Shown one piece after another: positions 53,169 through 62,107 of a stretch of DNA of 64,000 nucleotides. Source of the DNA: Lachnospiraceae bacterium (GTDB taxonomy: Bacteria > Bacillota > Clostridia > Lachnospirales > Lachnospiraceae); the NCBI GenBank assembly GCA_024682375.1, contig JAIKZI010000002.1:1-64000 (forward strand). Reading direction: 5' to 3'. Below the pieces are notes generated by a model that searched no databases, was not told the DNA's origin, and was given only the letters and a program-made list of their open reading frames with translations. Numbering within the stretch: the first letter of the stretch is position 1; each line of letters opens with the position of its first letter. Made by a program: the position numbers and the translations under genes.

Positions 53169-53792
53169 ATGATTGAGCTTAAAAATGTATCATTAAAACT
53201 TAAGGGTAAAGAATTGCTGAAGAATATAAATATAACGGCTGAGAATGGAGAGATAGTTGGGCTAGTTGGATATAACGGTTCGGGAAAAACTCTAATTATG
53301 AAGTGTATATGTGGTTTTATTAATCAGTATACAGGGACGATTAAAGTAGATGGTGTGGATATTAGGACGATTTCAGTTGAGAAGTTAGATATGGGAATTC
53401 AGATTGAAGTACCTTCTTTTTTGTCATTCTACTCAGGCTTTAAGAATTTAAAAATGTTAGCGGGTTTGAAAGGGAATATAAATGATGAAGATATCAGTGA
53501 GGTAATGAAACTAGTAGGATTGAATCCAGATAGTAAACTATGCGTAGCTAAGTATTCTTTAGGTATGAGGCAGAGGTTGGGAATTGCGCAGGCACTTATG
53601 GAAAATCCGAACATACTTATTTTGGATGAACCGTTTAATAGTTTAGATTATGAGGTAAGCCAGAATATTAGACGAATACTTTTAAAGGAGAAGGAAAAGG
53701 GGAAAACGATACTAATCACGTCTCATAATCTATATGATATAGAGACTTTGTGTGATAAAACATATCAAGTTGAAAAAGGAGAGATAGTTTAA
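53169..53792 (+). CDS. ABC-transporter ATPase
   Basis: A 207-aa ATP-binding subunit. Walker A is GYNGSGKTLIMKCI, the signature is SLGMRQRLGIAQAL (the LGMRQ variant of bacteriocin/drug exporters), Walker B is NILILDEPFNSLD, and the switch His is in TSHN. It lies 20 bp after the second permease. With the permeases and lipoprotein it forms an export or immunity-type ABC system, substrate unknown. Confidence 0.92.
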   Translation: MIELKNVSLKLKGKELLKNINITAENGEIVGLVGYNGSGKTLIMKCICGFINQYTGTIKVDGVDIRTISVEKLDMGIQIEVPSFLSFYSGFKNLKMLAGLKGNINDEDISEVMKLVGLNPDSKLCVAKYSLGMRQRLGIAQALMENPNILILDEPFNSLDYEVSQNIRRILLKEKEKGKTILITSHNLYDIETLCDKTYQVEKGEIV

Positions 53793-53868
53793 AGAGAATA
53801 AACGAGAAGAGACGGGGGATAGGCCGTGAGGTGTATGAGTATATTTATAAAGTAAAAAAGAGTGAAAG

Positions 53869-54417
53869 CTAGATGCTTTCACTCCAAAAATCAACTGGTT
53901 CATAATCTTGTAAACGGGCGAGGAATCCTCGCTCGTTTAGTTTTTCTTTGATTAAATCTAAAGTTTCCGGGGAATCCGCAGATACTGTATGGTAGTGATA
54001 TCCGGAAGTAATATTCTTAAGCGGAGTTGATCGTCCGCTAGTCATTTCTTCCATAAAAAGATCCACATCATGTCTAGATTTTATATTTAAATCCGCTCTA
54101 ATGATTCCGTAGGATCTATGTGAAACGAATACATCATCTACACATCCACCATTATCAACAATGATATAGAGCTCTTCGCGTGTTTCTTCATCGGTATGAT
54201 TAGTTTTAAAAACTCTAGTTTTTGAAGAGACTTTCTGGACGAAGTATCCACGATTCATGGAAAAAATCTGAGCTCCGTTTGCACGCATCAAGGCAATGTC
54301 AGAAACTACAGACTGACGGCTGACGCCTACAATCTTCGCTAAGTCTGTTCCGGATATTGGATTGTCACTGTTTTTTAAAACGGTATAGATTTTCTTTCTT
54401 CGTTCTTCTCCGTTCAA
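53869..54417 (-). CDS. niaR: NiaR-type niacin-responsive repressor
   Basis: A 182-aa repressor. The N-terminal ~60 residues are an HTH_11 winged helix (KIYTVLKNSDNPISGTDLAKIVGVSRQSVVSDIALMRANG). The C-terminal part is a 3H domain named for its conserved histidines (VSHRSYGII, KSRHDV, SGYHYHTV) that bind a metal and nicotinic acid. Start is TTG (54417) with AGGAGA 9 bases upstream; no ATG fits. It lies at the end of nadB-nadC, and NiaR-like boxes are at 56678 and 56705. Confidence 0.92.
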   Translation of the reverse strand: MNGEERRKKIYTVLKNSDNPISGTDLAKIVGVSRQSVVSDIALMRANGAQIFSMNRGYFVQKVSSKTRVFKTNHTDEETREELYIIVDNGGCVDDVFVSHRSYGIIRADLNIKSRHDVDLFMEEMTSGRSTPLKNITSGYHYHTVSADSPETLDLIKEKLNERGFLARLQDYEPVDFWSESI

Positions 54418-54447
54418 TTTATATGTCTCCTTTTCATTCTTTAATTT

Positions 54448-55314
54448 TTATATTTCATGTAGATTCTTAAGTGAAATATCTAAGATAGGTGAGGAGTGTG
54501 TCAGTGCTCCGCTAGAAACAAAATCGACATCTAAGTCTTTTATACGTTCGATGTTTTCTTTTGTCATATTTCCAGATATTTCAATTTGAGCCTTCTTATT
54601 AATAATAGAGATAGCTTCTTTCATAGTATCGTGGTCCATATTATCAAGCATGATAATATCTGCACCAGCGTCTACAGCATCTCTAACCATATCTAAGTTT
54701 TCTACTTCGACTTCAATCTTTCTAACGAATGGTGCGTAGGCCTTTGCCATTTTTATTGCTTCTTTAACACCACCGGCTGCACCGATATGGTTATCTTTTA
54801 ACATAACTCCATCAGTTAGATTATATCTATGATTATTGCCGCCACCTATTCTAACAGAATATTTTTCAAAGATACGGTTATTTGGAGTGGTTTTTCTTGT
54901 ATCTAATAATTTTATATTAGTTCCATCGAGTAGTTTTGCTGCCTTATTTGTGTAAGTGGCAACACCGCTCATCCTCTGTAGATAGTTTAGTGCGACACGT
55001 TCGCCGGAGAGTAGAATACGAATATCTCCGGTTACAGTGGCCATTTTTTCGCCCTTTTTTACAGTATCTCCATCGGTTACAAGAAAATCACATTTTACGT
55101 TTTCGTCTAAAAGAGTGAAAACTCTTTCAAAAACCTGAAGTCCACAGATGATACCGTCTTCTTTACAAATCAAATCTACCTGTCCCAATTTTGGTACAGG
55201 CATAACACAGTTAGTAGATACATCTTCAGAAGTGATGTCCTCTCTAAGTGCCATTTTTATAAGTGGATCAACGTTTAGTTTTAAAGTGGTTGGATCAAAC
55301 ATATCATTCCTCAT
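54448..55314 (-). CDS. nadC: Nicotinate-nucleotide pyrophosphorylase (quinolinate phosphoribosyltransferase)
   Basis: A 288-aa enzyme joining quinolinate and PRPP to make nicotinate mononucleotide, third step of de novo NAD synthesis. Visible are ALREDITSEDVST near the start, LNYLQRMSGVATYT, KLLDTRKTTPNNR, GGGNNHRYNLTDGVMLKDNH, and DIIMLDNMD. The start shares TAATG with the nadB stop; a second in-frame ATG 12 bases on has a better GAGG site and may be the real one. Confidence 0.96.
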   Translation of the reverse strand: MRNDMFDPTTLKLNVDPLIKMALREDITSEDVSTNCVMPVPKLGQVDLICKEDGIICGLQVFERVFTLLDENVKCDFLVTDGDTVKKGEKMATVTGDIRILLSGERVALNYLQRMSGVATYTNKAAKLLDGTNIKLLDTRKTTPNNRIFEKYSVRIGGGNNHRYNLTDGVMLKDNHIGAAGGVKEAIKMAKAYAPFVRKIEVEVENLDMVRDAVDAGADIIMLDNMDHDTMKEAISIINKKAQIEISGNMTKENIERIKDLDVDFVSSGALTHSSPILDISLKNLHEI

Positions 55315-56591
55315 TATGCATTCTTAATTTCATCGAGTACGAGTTCTTTGTAATCATTTGCTATAGATTCGCGGTTCTTATACATTTCAACATTGATATA
55401 GCCAAGATTTGATGGAGTGGTAAGTTTTTCGTATGTAGCTGAAATTTCTTTTGCAGCACGTTTTGCAAAAACCATACTCTCCAAAAGTGAGTTACTTGCA
55501 AGTCTATTTCTGCCATGAACACCATTACAAGCAGTTTCACCGACGGCATATAAGTGATCCATAGTAGTTTTGCTCTGATGATCAACTTTGATTCCGCCCA
55601 TGAAATAGTGCTGAGCAGGTGTGACTGGAACACATTCTTTATCAGGATCCACACCATGCTCTAAGCAGTGAGCTATAATATTTGGGAAGTGAGAGTGAAG
55701 CTCATCATAAGGGATAGTTCTGAAATCCTCCCAAACATGTTCAGTGTGATCCTTTGCCATCTGCTTTTTAATTTCTTTAGTAAGAAGATCACGAGGCAGA
55801 AGCTCGTTTGTAAAACGTTCCATATTTTTTCCATAAAGATGTGCGCCTTCGCCTCTTACAGATTCAGAAATCAAAAATGATCGCTCGTTTTCATCTTTAT
55901 TGAAAAAAGTTGTAGGATGAATCTGAACATAATTTATGTCTTTTAGTTCGATATTGTGTTTTATTGCAATTGCAAGTGCATCACCAGTTAGATGTCTAAA
56001 GTTTGTAGAGTGTTTGTAAAGTCCGCCAATACCGCCTGTTGCAAAGATAGTATAGTCACAGTCGACTCTGTCTAGCTTTCCATCTTTTGTTCTTATAATT
56101 GCGCCGTAGCAAATATTATTTTCTTCGATAATATCAAGAAGGGTTGTGTACTCCATAAGAGTGATATTGCTTCTCTTTTTTGCTTCAGCGAGAAGATGGC
56201 TTGTGATTTCTTTTCCGGTTATGTCCTCGTGGAAAAGAATTCTCTTTCTAGAATGAGCACCTTCTCTAGTGAAGTCTAATTCACCATTATCATCTCTATG
56301 AAAATCAACACCATAAGAAATCAAAGCTTTTATAGTATCCTGTGATGAACGAATCATGATGTCTACAGAAGTCTTGTCGTTTTCGTAATGACCGGCTTTC
56401 ATAGTATCCTCGAAGTAACTGTCATAATCGTCATTGTCTCTTAGCATACAGATTCCACCTTGAGCCAGAAATGAGTCACTGCTTTCGAAATCTGATTTTG
56501 TGATTAGTAAAATTTCTTTGTCGGCTGGAAGATGTAGGGCTGCATATAGTCCTGAGCATCCGCTTCCTACTATTAAAATATCCGCCTTCAT
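55314..56591 (-). CDS. nadB: L-aspartate oxidase
   Basis: A 425-aa FAD enzyme oxidising aspartate to iminoaspartate, the first de novo NAD step. FAD-binding DILIVGSGCSGLYAALHLP, SDSFLAQGGI, EGAHSRKRILFHEDITGKEI, IFATGGIGGLY and GRNRLASNSLLESMVFAKRAA are present. It is shorter than the E. coli enzyme (~540 aa), as in many clostridia, lacking part of the C-terminal helical domain. It is translated together with nadC. Confidence 0.95.
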   Translation of the reverse strand: MKADILIVGSGCSGLYAALHLPADKEILLITKSDFESSDSFLAQGGICMLRDNDDYDSYFEDTMKAGHYENDKTSVDIMIRSSQDTIKALISYGVDFHRDDNGELDFTREGAHSRKRILFHEDITGKEITSHLLAEAKKRSNITLMEYTTLLDIIEENNICYGAIIRTKDGKLDRVDCDYTIFATGGIGGLYKHSTNFRHLTGDALAIAIKHNIELKDINYVQIHPTTFFNKDENERSFLISESVRGEGAHLYGKNMERFTNELLPRDLLTKEIKKQMAKDHTEHVWEDFRTIPYDELHSHFPNIIAHCLEHGVDPDKECVPVTPAQHYFMGGIKVDHQSKTTMDHLYAVGETACNGVHGRNRLASNSLLESMVFAKRAAKEISATYEKLTTPSNLGYINVEMYKNRESIANDYKELVLDEIKNA

Positions 56592-56654
56592 AATTACACT
56601 TCCTTTGGATCCTAATTTATATTAGGAAAAAATATTAATGTTATTCGAGATAAG

Positions 56655-56733
56655 AGTATAGCATCTTTAGTATTCACTGACAAGACAGATGTAAAGAGAT
56701 AGATTTGACACCTGTAAAACACATGAGTATAAT
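56655..56733. promoter_or_regulatory. Divergent nadB/nadA promoters with two NiaR-like boxes
   Basis: For nadA, TTGACA (56705-56710), a 17-bp spacer and TATAAT (56728-56733). For nadB on the minus strand, TTGTCA (complement of 56678-56683), 17 bp and TATACT (complement of 56655-56660). TGACAAGACAGATGTAAA (56678-56695) and TTGACACCTGTAAA (56705-56718) resemble NiaR boxes and cover both -35 elements, so one repressor could shut both directions. Confidence 0.75.
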
Positions 56734-56768
56734 TCATAGGACTGTATTTGTTTTATGGAGAATGAGAT

Positions 56769-57686
56769 ATGAATACTAGAGAATTACAAGATGAAATAAT
56801 TCGTCTAAAGAAGGAAAAGGATTTTTGTATTCTGGTACATGCTTATCAGAGCCAGGATATTTTAGAGGTTGCTGATTTTGTAGGGGATTCTTTCGGATTG
56901 AGTCAGAGAGCAGCAGAGACTTCAAATGAGAATGTTTTAATGTGCGGAGTTCGTTTCATGGCAGAAACTGTAAAGACTCTTTCGCCTAAGAAGCACGTAT
57001 ATCTCGCAAATCCTATGGCGGGCTGTCCTATGGCTGGGCAGATTGACAGAGAATTGCTGCAGGGAATGAAGAAAGAGTATCCAGGATATAAGGTTGTTGC
57101 GTATGTAAATACGACTGCTGACACAAAGCGAGAAGCAGATATGATAGTTACTTCTGCATCTGCTGTAAAGATAGTAAAGAGTATGCCGGATGAGAATATC
57201 CTATTCGTTCCAGATTGTAATCTGGGAAGATGGGTAGAAAGTCAGATTCCTGAGAAAAATTTTGTGTTTTATAAAGGCGGCTGCCCTACTCATATGAAGA
57301 TGAGAGAGTTTGACGTGGAGCGCGCACGAAAAGAGCATCCAAATGCTTTACTTCTCGTGCATCCAGAATGTTTAAATGAAGTTACTAAACATGCGGATTA
57401 TGTCGGAAGCACAACAGGAATAATGGATTTCGCACGTAAGTCGGATGCAAAGGAATTCATAATCGCGACAGAACAGAGTATAGTTCAGCATCTGCAGTTT
57501 GAAATGCCAGAGAAGAAGTTTTATCTGTTGTCCACTAAAGCGGTTTGTCAGAATATGAAGATGACTACGCTTGTGGATGTCTATAATACTCTAATAGGAA
57601 ACGGTGGAGAAGAGATTGTCTTAGACGATGCGGTTATCAAAGAGTCAAGGGCTGCAATTGATAGGATGATTGAGGCTGGGAAATAA
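56769..57686 (+). CDS. nadA: Quinolinate synthase
   Basis: A 305-aa [4Fe-4S] enzyme condensing iminoaspartate with dihydroxyacetone phosphate. Motifs are VHAYQSQDILEVADFVGDS, MCGVRFMAETVK (first Cys), PDCNLGRWVESQ, HPECLNEV (second Cys) and KAVCQNMKMTTL (third Cys). The start follows GGAGAATGAG. Together with the minus-strand nadB and nadC, the full three-step route to nicotinate mononucleotide is present here. Confidence 0.97.
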   Translation: MNTRELQDEIIRLKKEKDFCILVHAYQSQDILEVADFVGDSFGLSQRAAETSNENVLMCGVRFMAETVKTLSPKKHVYLANPMAGCPMAGQIDRELLQGMKKEYPGYKVVAYVNTTADTKREADMIVTSASAVKIVKSMPDENILFVPDCNLGRWVESQIPEKNFVFYKGGCPTHMKMREFDVERARKEHPNALLLVHPECLNEVTKHADYVGSTTGIMDFARKSDAKEFIIATEQSIVQHLQFEMPEKKFYLLSTKAVCQNMKMTTLVDVYNTLIGNGGEEIVLDDAVIKESRAAIDRMIEAGK

Positions 57687-57739
57687 AGGGGCAGATTAAA
57701 GTAGAAACGATGAGATAAGTATAATATGCATATACCGAT

Positions 57740-57777
57740 AAAGGAGAGTTAGGAAAGTTTCCTAACTCTCCTTTTGT
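57740..57777 (+). terminator. Terminator of nadA
   Basis: A perfect 17-bp inverted repeat runs from AAAGGAGAGTTAGG (57740) to CCTAACTCTCCTTT (57774), followed by T. It lies 53 bp after the nadA stop. Confidence 0.9.
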
Positions 57778-57783
57778 ATATAA

Positions 57784-57950
57784 TGCACAAATTTTAAGAT
57801 AATAATTCGATTTTTGTGCAAGACGTATAAAATAAAGCGCTGATAAATATAGAAATATTGTGCATAGTGTGGGAAAACGTTTAACTAAAAAGTGGTTGAG
57901 AATAGGAAAATTAATAACTAAAATCAAAATTAAATAAGAGATGTGCACAT
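57784..57950. promoter_or_regulatory. Regulatory region of the starch locus with repeated half-sites
   Basis: TGCACAAA (57784-57791) and TTTGTGCA (57813-57820) form an 8-bp dyad; TTGTGCA recurs at 57858-57864, and ATGTGCACAT (57941-57950) is a perfect palindrome. AAACGTTT (57875-57882) has the CG-centred form of LacI/CcpA-type operators. Below it the CBM26 gene starts at 57986; the LacI-family gene at 63840 is the obvious candidate regulator. TATAAA at 57826 may be a -10 box. No coding gene lies between 57687 and 57985. Confidence 0.5.
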
Positions 57951-57985
57951 TCTTATGGGGAAAATATATTAAACGGAGGTTTTTT

Positions 57986-59113
57986 ATGAGAAAACTTAAG
58001 AAGTATCTCTCATGCTTGTTCGTTTTTGCAATGGTGTTAGGTTTGCTGTTTCCATTACAGGGGAAAGTACAGGCACGTGAAAACAAAGAAGAAATGTCAC
58101 TGATTTATGCAAATGTCCCAGCAGATTGGACGAATCCAAATATTTGGGCATGGGCAAAAGATGGAAAGACCGCATTCGACGCATGGCCAGGTGAACAAAT
58201 GAATGAGGACAAAAATAATAGTGGTTGGTATTACATGTATATTCCCAAGTGGGCTAATCATGTGATTATTAATTCTGGAGAGCTTCAGACTAAAGAATTA
58301 GAGCTTAAAGAAGGTAACGCTTGGCTTACTGTCAAAGACAAGGATAACACAGAGATTTCTACAGAGCAGCTTACAAAGGGTGACCTTCCAGAGTACGTGA
58401 AAACATTTAAAGTACATGCAAAGGTTGAGGATAGTTGGAAGGATCCAAAAATCTGGGCATGGTCAGCTCCAGATGGAAAAAATGCTTTTGACAAATGGCC
58501 TGGTAAGAGCATGACAAAAGGCGAAGATGGCTGGTATACAGCAAGTGTTCCGGAATGGGTTAACTCAATTATTGTAAATGGCAATGATGGAGATGTAAAA
58601 ACTACTGATGTAAAGGTGGATCCTGCAGAACTTTGGATTACAGTTAAAGAGGATGGTACAAATGAGCTCAGCTATGTAGATCCTGCAAAGGCAAATGCAC
58701 CAAAGATTAAGGTGTATGTTAAAGCTCCTGCGGACTGGAAGAATCCTAATTTGTGGGCATGGTCAGCTCCAGATGGAACAAACGTGTTTACAACATGGCC
58801 TGGAGAAGCTTTGAAGAAAGACGAAAATGGATGGCTTGTTAAAGAGATTCCAGGTTGGGTTAATTCGCTGATCGTAAACGGAAATAAAGGAAAAGTACAG
58901 ACAAAAGATATTTCTGTTAAAAAGGGTAAAAATGTTTGGGTTGTAGTAGATTCAAAGAAGTCATTTAAAGTCTATTACAAAGAGCCGGCTATCAAAGACG
59001 ATGCAAGTTCTAATGCTTCAAGCAGTAAATCAAATGCTGCACCAATAGTTGCAGTTGTAGCATTGCTGGTTATTGCAGGTGGAGCTTTTGCATTAAAGAA
59101 AAAGTCAGCATAA
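57986..59113 (+). CDS. Surface starch-binding protein with three CBM26 modules
   Basis: A 375-aa membrane-anchored protein. A signal peptide (residues ~1-31) is followed by three CBM26-like repeats (about 37-130, 133-228 and 235-325), each with IWAW/LWAW, a WPG motif, GWY/GWL, and INSGELQT/VNGNDGDVKT. A Ser/Asn-rich linker and one C-terminal helix (PIVAVVALLVIAGGAFAL) with a KKKSA tail follow. No glycosidase domain is present, so it should tether starch or maltodextrin at the cell surface for the transporter downstream. GGAGG precedes the ATG; the longer frame has no ribosome site. It leads the maltodextrin operon. Confidence 0.88.
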   Translation: MRKLKKYLSCLFVFAMVLGLLFPLQGKVQARENKEEMSLIYANVPADWTNPNIWAWAKDGKTAFDAWPGEQMNEDKNNSGWYYMYIPKWANHVIINSGELQTKELELKEGNAWLTVKDKDNTEISTEQLTKGDLPEYVKTFKVHAKVEDSWKDPKIWAWSAPDGKNAFDKWPGKSMTKGEDGWYTASVPEWVNSIIVNGNDGDVKTTDVKVDPAELWITVKEDGTNELSYVDPAKANAPKIKVYVKAPADWKNPNLWAWSAPDGTNVFTTWPGEALKKDENGWLVKEIPGWVNSLIVNGNKGKVQTKDISVKKGKNVWVVVDSKKSFKVYYKEPAIKDDASSNASSSKSNAAPIVAVVALLVIAGGAFALKKKSA

Positions 59114-59127
59114 AAAGGGAGGACAGA

Positions 59128-60354
59128 ATGAAGAAAAGGATCATTTCACTATTATTATCGATTTCAATGCTTGCGACAGCTGGGTTTACTTCTTGTGGCA
59201 AAAAATCAGCTAAATCAGCTACAGCTAACGATCCGCATACGATTGTAATATGGCATGACAAAGAAGATGCGGTGACTGATGTTTTGAAGAAGAAACTAAA
59301 GACACTGGAACCGGATGTAAAGGTTGTGTTGGAGAAGAAGTCGGATTTAACGGAATCATTGAAGATGGTAGGAAATGATCCTAATTCTGCTCCTGATATG
59401 TATATTTTTGCGCATGATAAGATTGGCGTATATGCAGAGATGGGGATTTTGGAACCTATCACTAATCTGATTAGCAAAGATGATCTGTCCAAATTTATGG
59501 ACAGTACAGTTGAGGCAGCTACATATAAAGGAAAAGTCTATCAGATGCCTTTATATTATGAAACACTGCTCTTTATGTATAACCGTTTATACATGAAGGA
59601 TGAGGAAGTACCAAAGACGACAGAAGAATTATATTCATATATGAAGGAAAATACTGGAGGCGGACATTATGGTTTCGCTGAACAGCATAGTACTCCATAT
59701 TATGCGACAGTATGGATAAATGGATTTGGAGAAAAAATTCTATCTAAAGATGGTAAGGCAAAGCTTAATACTAAAAAAGTAAAAGAAGCACTTACTTACC
59801 ATAAGAAGTTTGTCGAGTTACAGCCTGGTGAAACAGAGTATGCAACAGTAAATACTTTATTTAGTGAAGGAAAAGCTCACTCTACAATAGCAGGCCCTTG
59901 GATGATACCTACAGTAAAGGAAAAAGGAATGGATGTTGGAATCGCTCCTATGCCTGTTATTGATGAAACACAGAAAAGCTTATCTCCATACATGGGAGTT
60001 CAGGGAGTACAGGTTCTGAAGAACGCAGTAAAGACAAAGAAAGCTTCTATTAAGAAGGTTTTAAAAGTTCTTATGGATCCAGATGTAGAAATAGATTTAG
60101 CAAAAGCAAGCGGATGTGCTCCAGCACAGAATGCTTGTTATGATCAGGATGAGATTAAGAATGATAATGTTGTTATGATGATGAAGCAGACAGCAGATAA
60201 TGCCGTACCTATGCCGAATGCACCAGAGATGGATGTAATGTGGACTGTACTGGGAAATCTGATGACTGATATAAATCTCAGCAACAAAGATATAGATGAA
60301 AGTTTAAAGAATGCACAGGCAAAGGCTGATTCTTTGATAAAGAGTATGAAGTAA
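59128..60354 (+). CDS. Maltodextrin-type ABC transporter solute-binding lipoprotein
   Basis: A 408-aa extracellular binding protein. The lipoprotein signal ends near TAGFTSC (Cys about 23). The rest is an SBP family 1 fold (HTIVIWHDKEDAVTDVLKKKLKTLEP, SAPDMYIFAHDKIGVYAEMG, GKVYQMPLYYETLLFMYNRL, GPWMIPTVKEKGMDVGIAPMPVID). The class covers malto-oligosaccharides, consistent with the CBM26 and GH13 neighbours. GGGAGG precedes ATG, 14 bp after the CBM26 gene. Confidence 0.92.
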   Translation: MKKRIISLLLSISMLATAGFTSCGKKSAKSATANDPHTIVIWHDKEDAVTDVLKKKLKTLEPDVKVVLEKKSDLTESLKMVGNDPNSAPDMYIFAHDKIGVYAEMGILEPITNLISKDDLSKFMDSTVEAATYKGKVYQMPLYYETLLFMYNRLYMKDEEVPKTTEELYSYMKENTGGGHYGFAEQHSTPYYATVWINGFGEKILSKDGKAKLNTKKVKEALTYHKKFVELQPGETEYATVNTLFSEGKAHSTIAGPWMIPTVKEKGMDVGIAPMPVIDETQKSLSPYMGVQGVQVLKNAVKTKKASIKKVLKVLMDPDVEIDLAKASGCAPAQNACYDQDEIKNDNVVMMMKQTADNAVPMPNAPEMDVMWTVLGNLMTDINLSNKDIDESLKNAQAKADSLIKSMK

Positions 60355-60364
60355 CAGGTAGATT

Positions 60365-61261
60365 ATGAAAGACAGAAAATACAATACATTAAAATGTTAT
60401 TTGTGGTCGCTACCATCCCTAGTACTTATTTTACTAATAGTTATATTTCCAATTATATACACTGGTTATATATCATTGACAAATATGAATGTATATCATT
60501 GGACAAATTACAGCTTTATAGGTTTAGAGAACTATAAAGATGCAATATTAGTATTTGATAGTGGCTTTATAAAGGCTTTTGTTATGACTGTAATATGGAC
60601 TGTTACCAGTATGATACTACAGTTGGTGATCGCGTATGTTTTAGCTAGTTTGTTAAATGTTCGCGGATTAAAAGCTAGAAATATATATAAGACATTTTTG
60701 ATTTTTCCATGGGCTATGCCGGGATATGTATCTATTTTGCTTTGGAAAACAGGAATGTTTAATTCACAGTTTGGATTGTTAAATCAATGGATGAATAAAC
60801 TGGGATTGACTGCAGCCAAATGGTTGAACAGTGATTGGTCGGCTTTCTGGTGTTGCACGATTGTAAATCTATGGTTGGCGCTTCCGTTTATGATTACGAT
60901 CATAGATGGTGCGCTCCAGAGTATAGATCATAGTTTTTATGAAAGCGCTATCCTGGATGGAGCAAATTGGTTTGAGCGTACAGTGTATATCACGATACCG
61001 ATGATTAAGCCGATAATTGGACCATCAGTTGTAATTACAATATTTACAACATTTAAGCAGTTTGATGTTATTTATCTATTGACTCAGCAGGTTGGGGCAA
61101 AAACAGGAGCAAATATACATACGATCATGACATATGCGTATGAAAACGCTTTTATTACAAATAATTATGGCTATAGTTCTGCGATATCTATTTTGATATT
61201 TGTGATTCTGATTTTGTTTACTGTGGTTATAAATAGAAGACAAAAGGAAAGGAGCGTATAG
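60365..61261 (+). CDS. Maltodextrin-type ABC transporter permease (MalF-like)
   Basis: A 298-aa inner-membrane permease with six hydrophobic helices. The EAA loop reads ESAILDGANWFERTVYITIPMIKPII. It lacks the large periplasmic insert of E. coli MalF, as is usual in Gram-positives. The final gene of the pair starts 3 bp later. It forms the channel with the MalG-like protein. Confidence 0.92.
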   Translation: MKDRKYNTLKCYLWSLPSLVLILLIVIFPIIYTGYISLTNMNVYHWTNYSFIGLENYKDAILVFDSGFIKAFVMTVIWTVTSMILQLVIAYVLASLLNVRGLKARNIYKTFLIFPWAMPGYVSILLWKTGMFNSQFGLLNQWMNKLGLTAAKWLNSDWSAFWCCTIVNLWLALPFMITIIDGALQSIDHSFYESAILDGANWFERTVYITIPMIKPIIGPSVVITIFTTFKQFDVIYLLTQQVGAKTGANIHTIMTYAYENAFITNNYGYSSAISILIFVILILFTVVINRRQKERSV

Positions 61262-61264
61262 AGG

Positions 61265-62107
61265 ATGTCAAAGAAGACAAAGAACATTATTAAGTTGACT
61301 ATTTTAAATCTGTTCTTCATATTGATTTGCTTTGTTACGCTGGTTCCTATCTTGTATGCGGTTTCGGTTTCCTTAAATGCAAATAACAGTTTGTTGAGTT
61401 CAGATTTTTCGTTCATACCAAAGAATATTACGTTCGCAAATTATAAGGCTGTTTTTGTGGAAAAACCAATTATGCTATGGTTTAAAAACAGTATGATAAT
61501 GGCGGTTATAACTCTGGTGATATCACTCGGAACAGGTATTCCTGCAGCATATGTTTTTTCAAGAAAGAAATTTAAGGGAAGGAAAACAATTTTAAAAACA
61601 ATAATCCTCCTTTATGCCTTCCCTTCTCTTCTTTCGATGACTGCACTATATAAGCTGTTAGTTCCGATGGGACTAATAAATACTAAAATCGGATTGATTA
61701 TCGTATATACAGGAACAGAGGCTATATTTGCACTTTGGAATATGAAAGGGTATTTCGATACGATTCCGTATGAAATAGAAGAAGCTGCGATGATAGATGG
61801 CGCCAGTCCGATTCAGATTGTGACGCAAATTGTGTTACCGCTTGCTAAACCTACGATAGCGGTTACAGCGATGATGGTTTTGATTTATGTATGGAATGAA
61901 TACATCTTTGCAGTTAATTTTATGACTGGATCAGACACTTATACTTTGGCAGCAGGATTGTATTCATTACAGGCGACTGAAATGAGTGGTAGCTGGCCGG
62001 TATTTGCAGCGGCATCGATTGTGGTATCTATTCCTATTCTGTTAGTATTCTTTGCTTTGCAGAAAAATATGACTACTGGTTTGACATCTGGAGGTGTTAA
62101 GGGCTGA
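61265..62107 (+). CDS. Maltodextrin-type ABC transporter permease (MalG-like)
   Basis: A 280-aa permease with six helices. The EAA loop is EEAAMIDGASPIQIVTQIVLPLAKP and the C-terminal ends GLTSGGVKG, a typical MalG finish. It overlaps the GH13 gene by one base (TGATG). The ATPase subunit (MsmK type) is not in the window and is probably shared from elsewhere. Confidence 0.93.
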   Translation: MSKKTKNIIKLTILNLFFILICFVTLVPILYAVSVSLNANNSLLSSDFSFIPKNITFANYKAVFVEKPIMLWFKNSMIMAVITLVISLGTGIPAAYVFSRKKFKGRKTILKTIILLYAFPSLLSMTALYKLLVPMGLINTKIGLIIVYTGTEAIFALWNMKGYFDTIPYEIEEAAMIDGASPIQIVTQIVLPLAKPTIAVTAMMVLIYVWNEYIFAVNFMTGSDTYTLAAGLYSLQATEMSGSWPVFAAASIVVSIPILLVFFALQKNMTTGLTSGGVKG

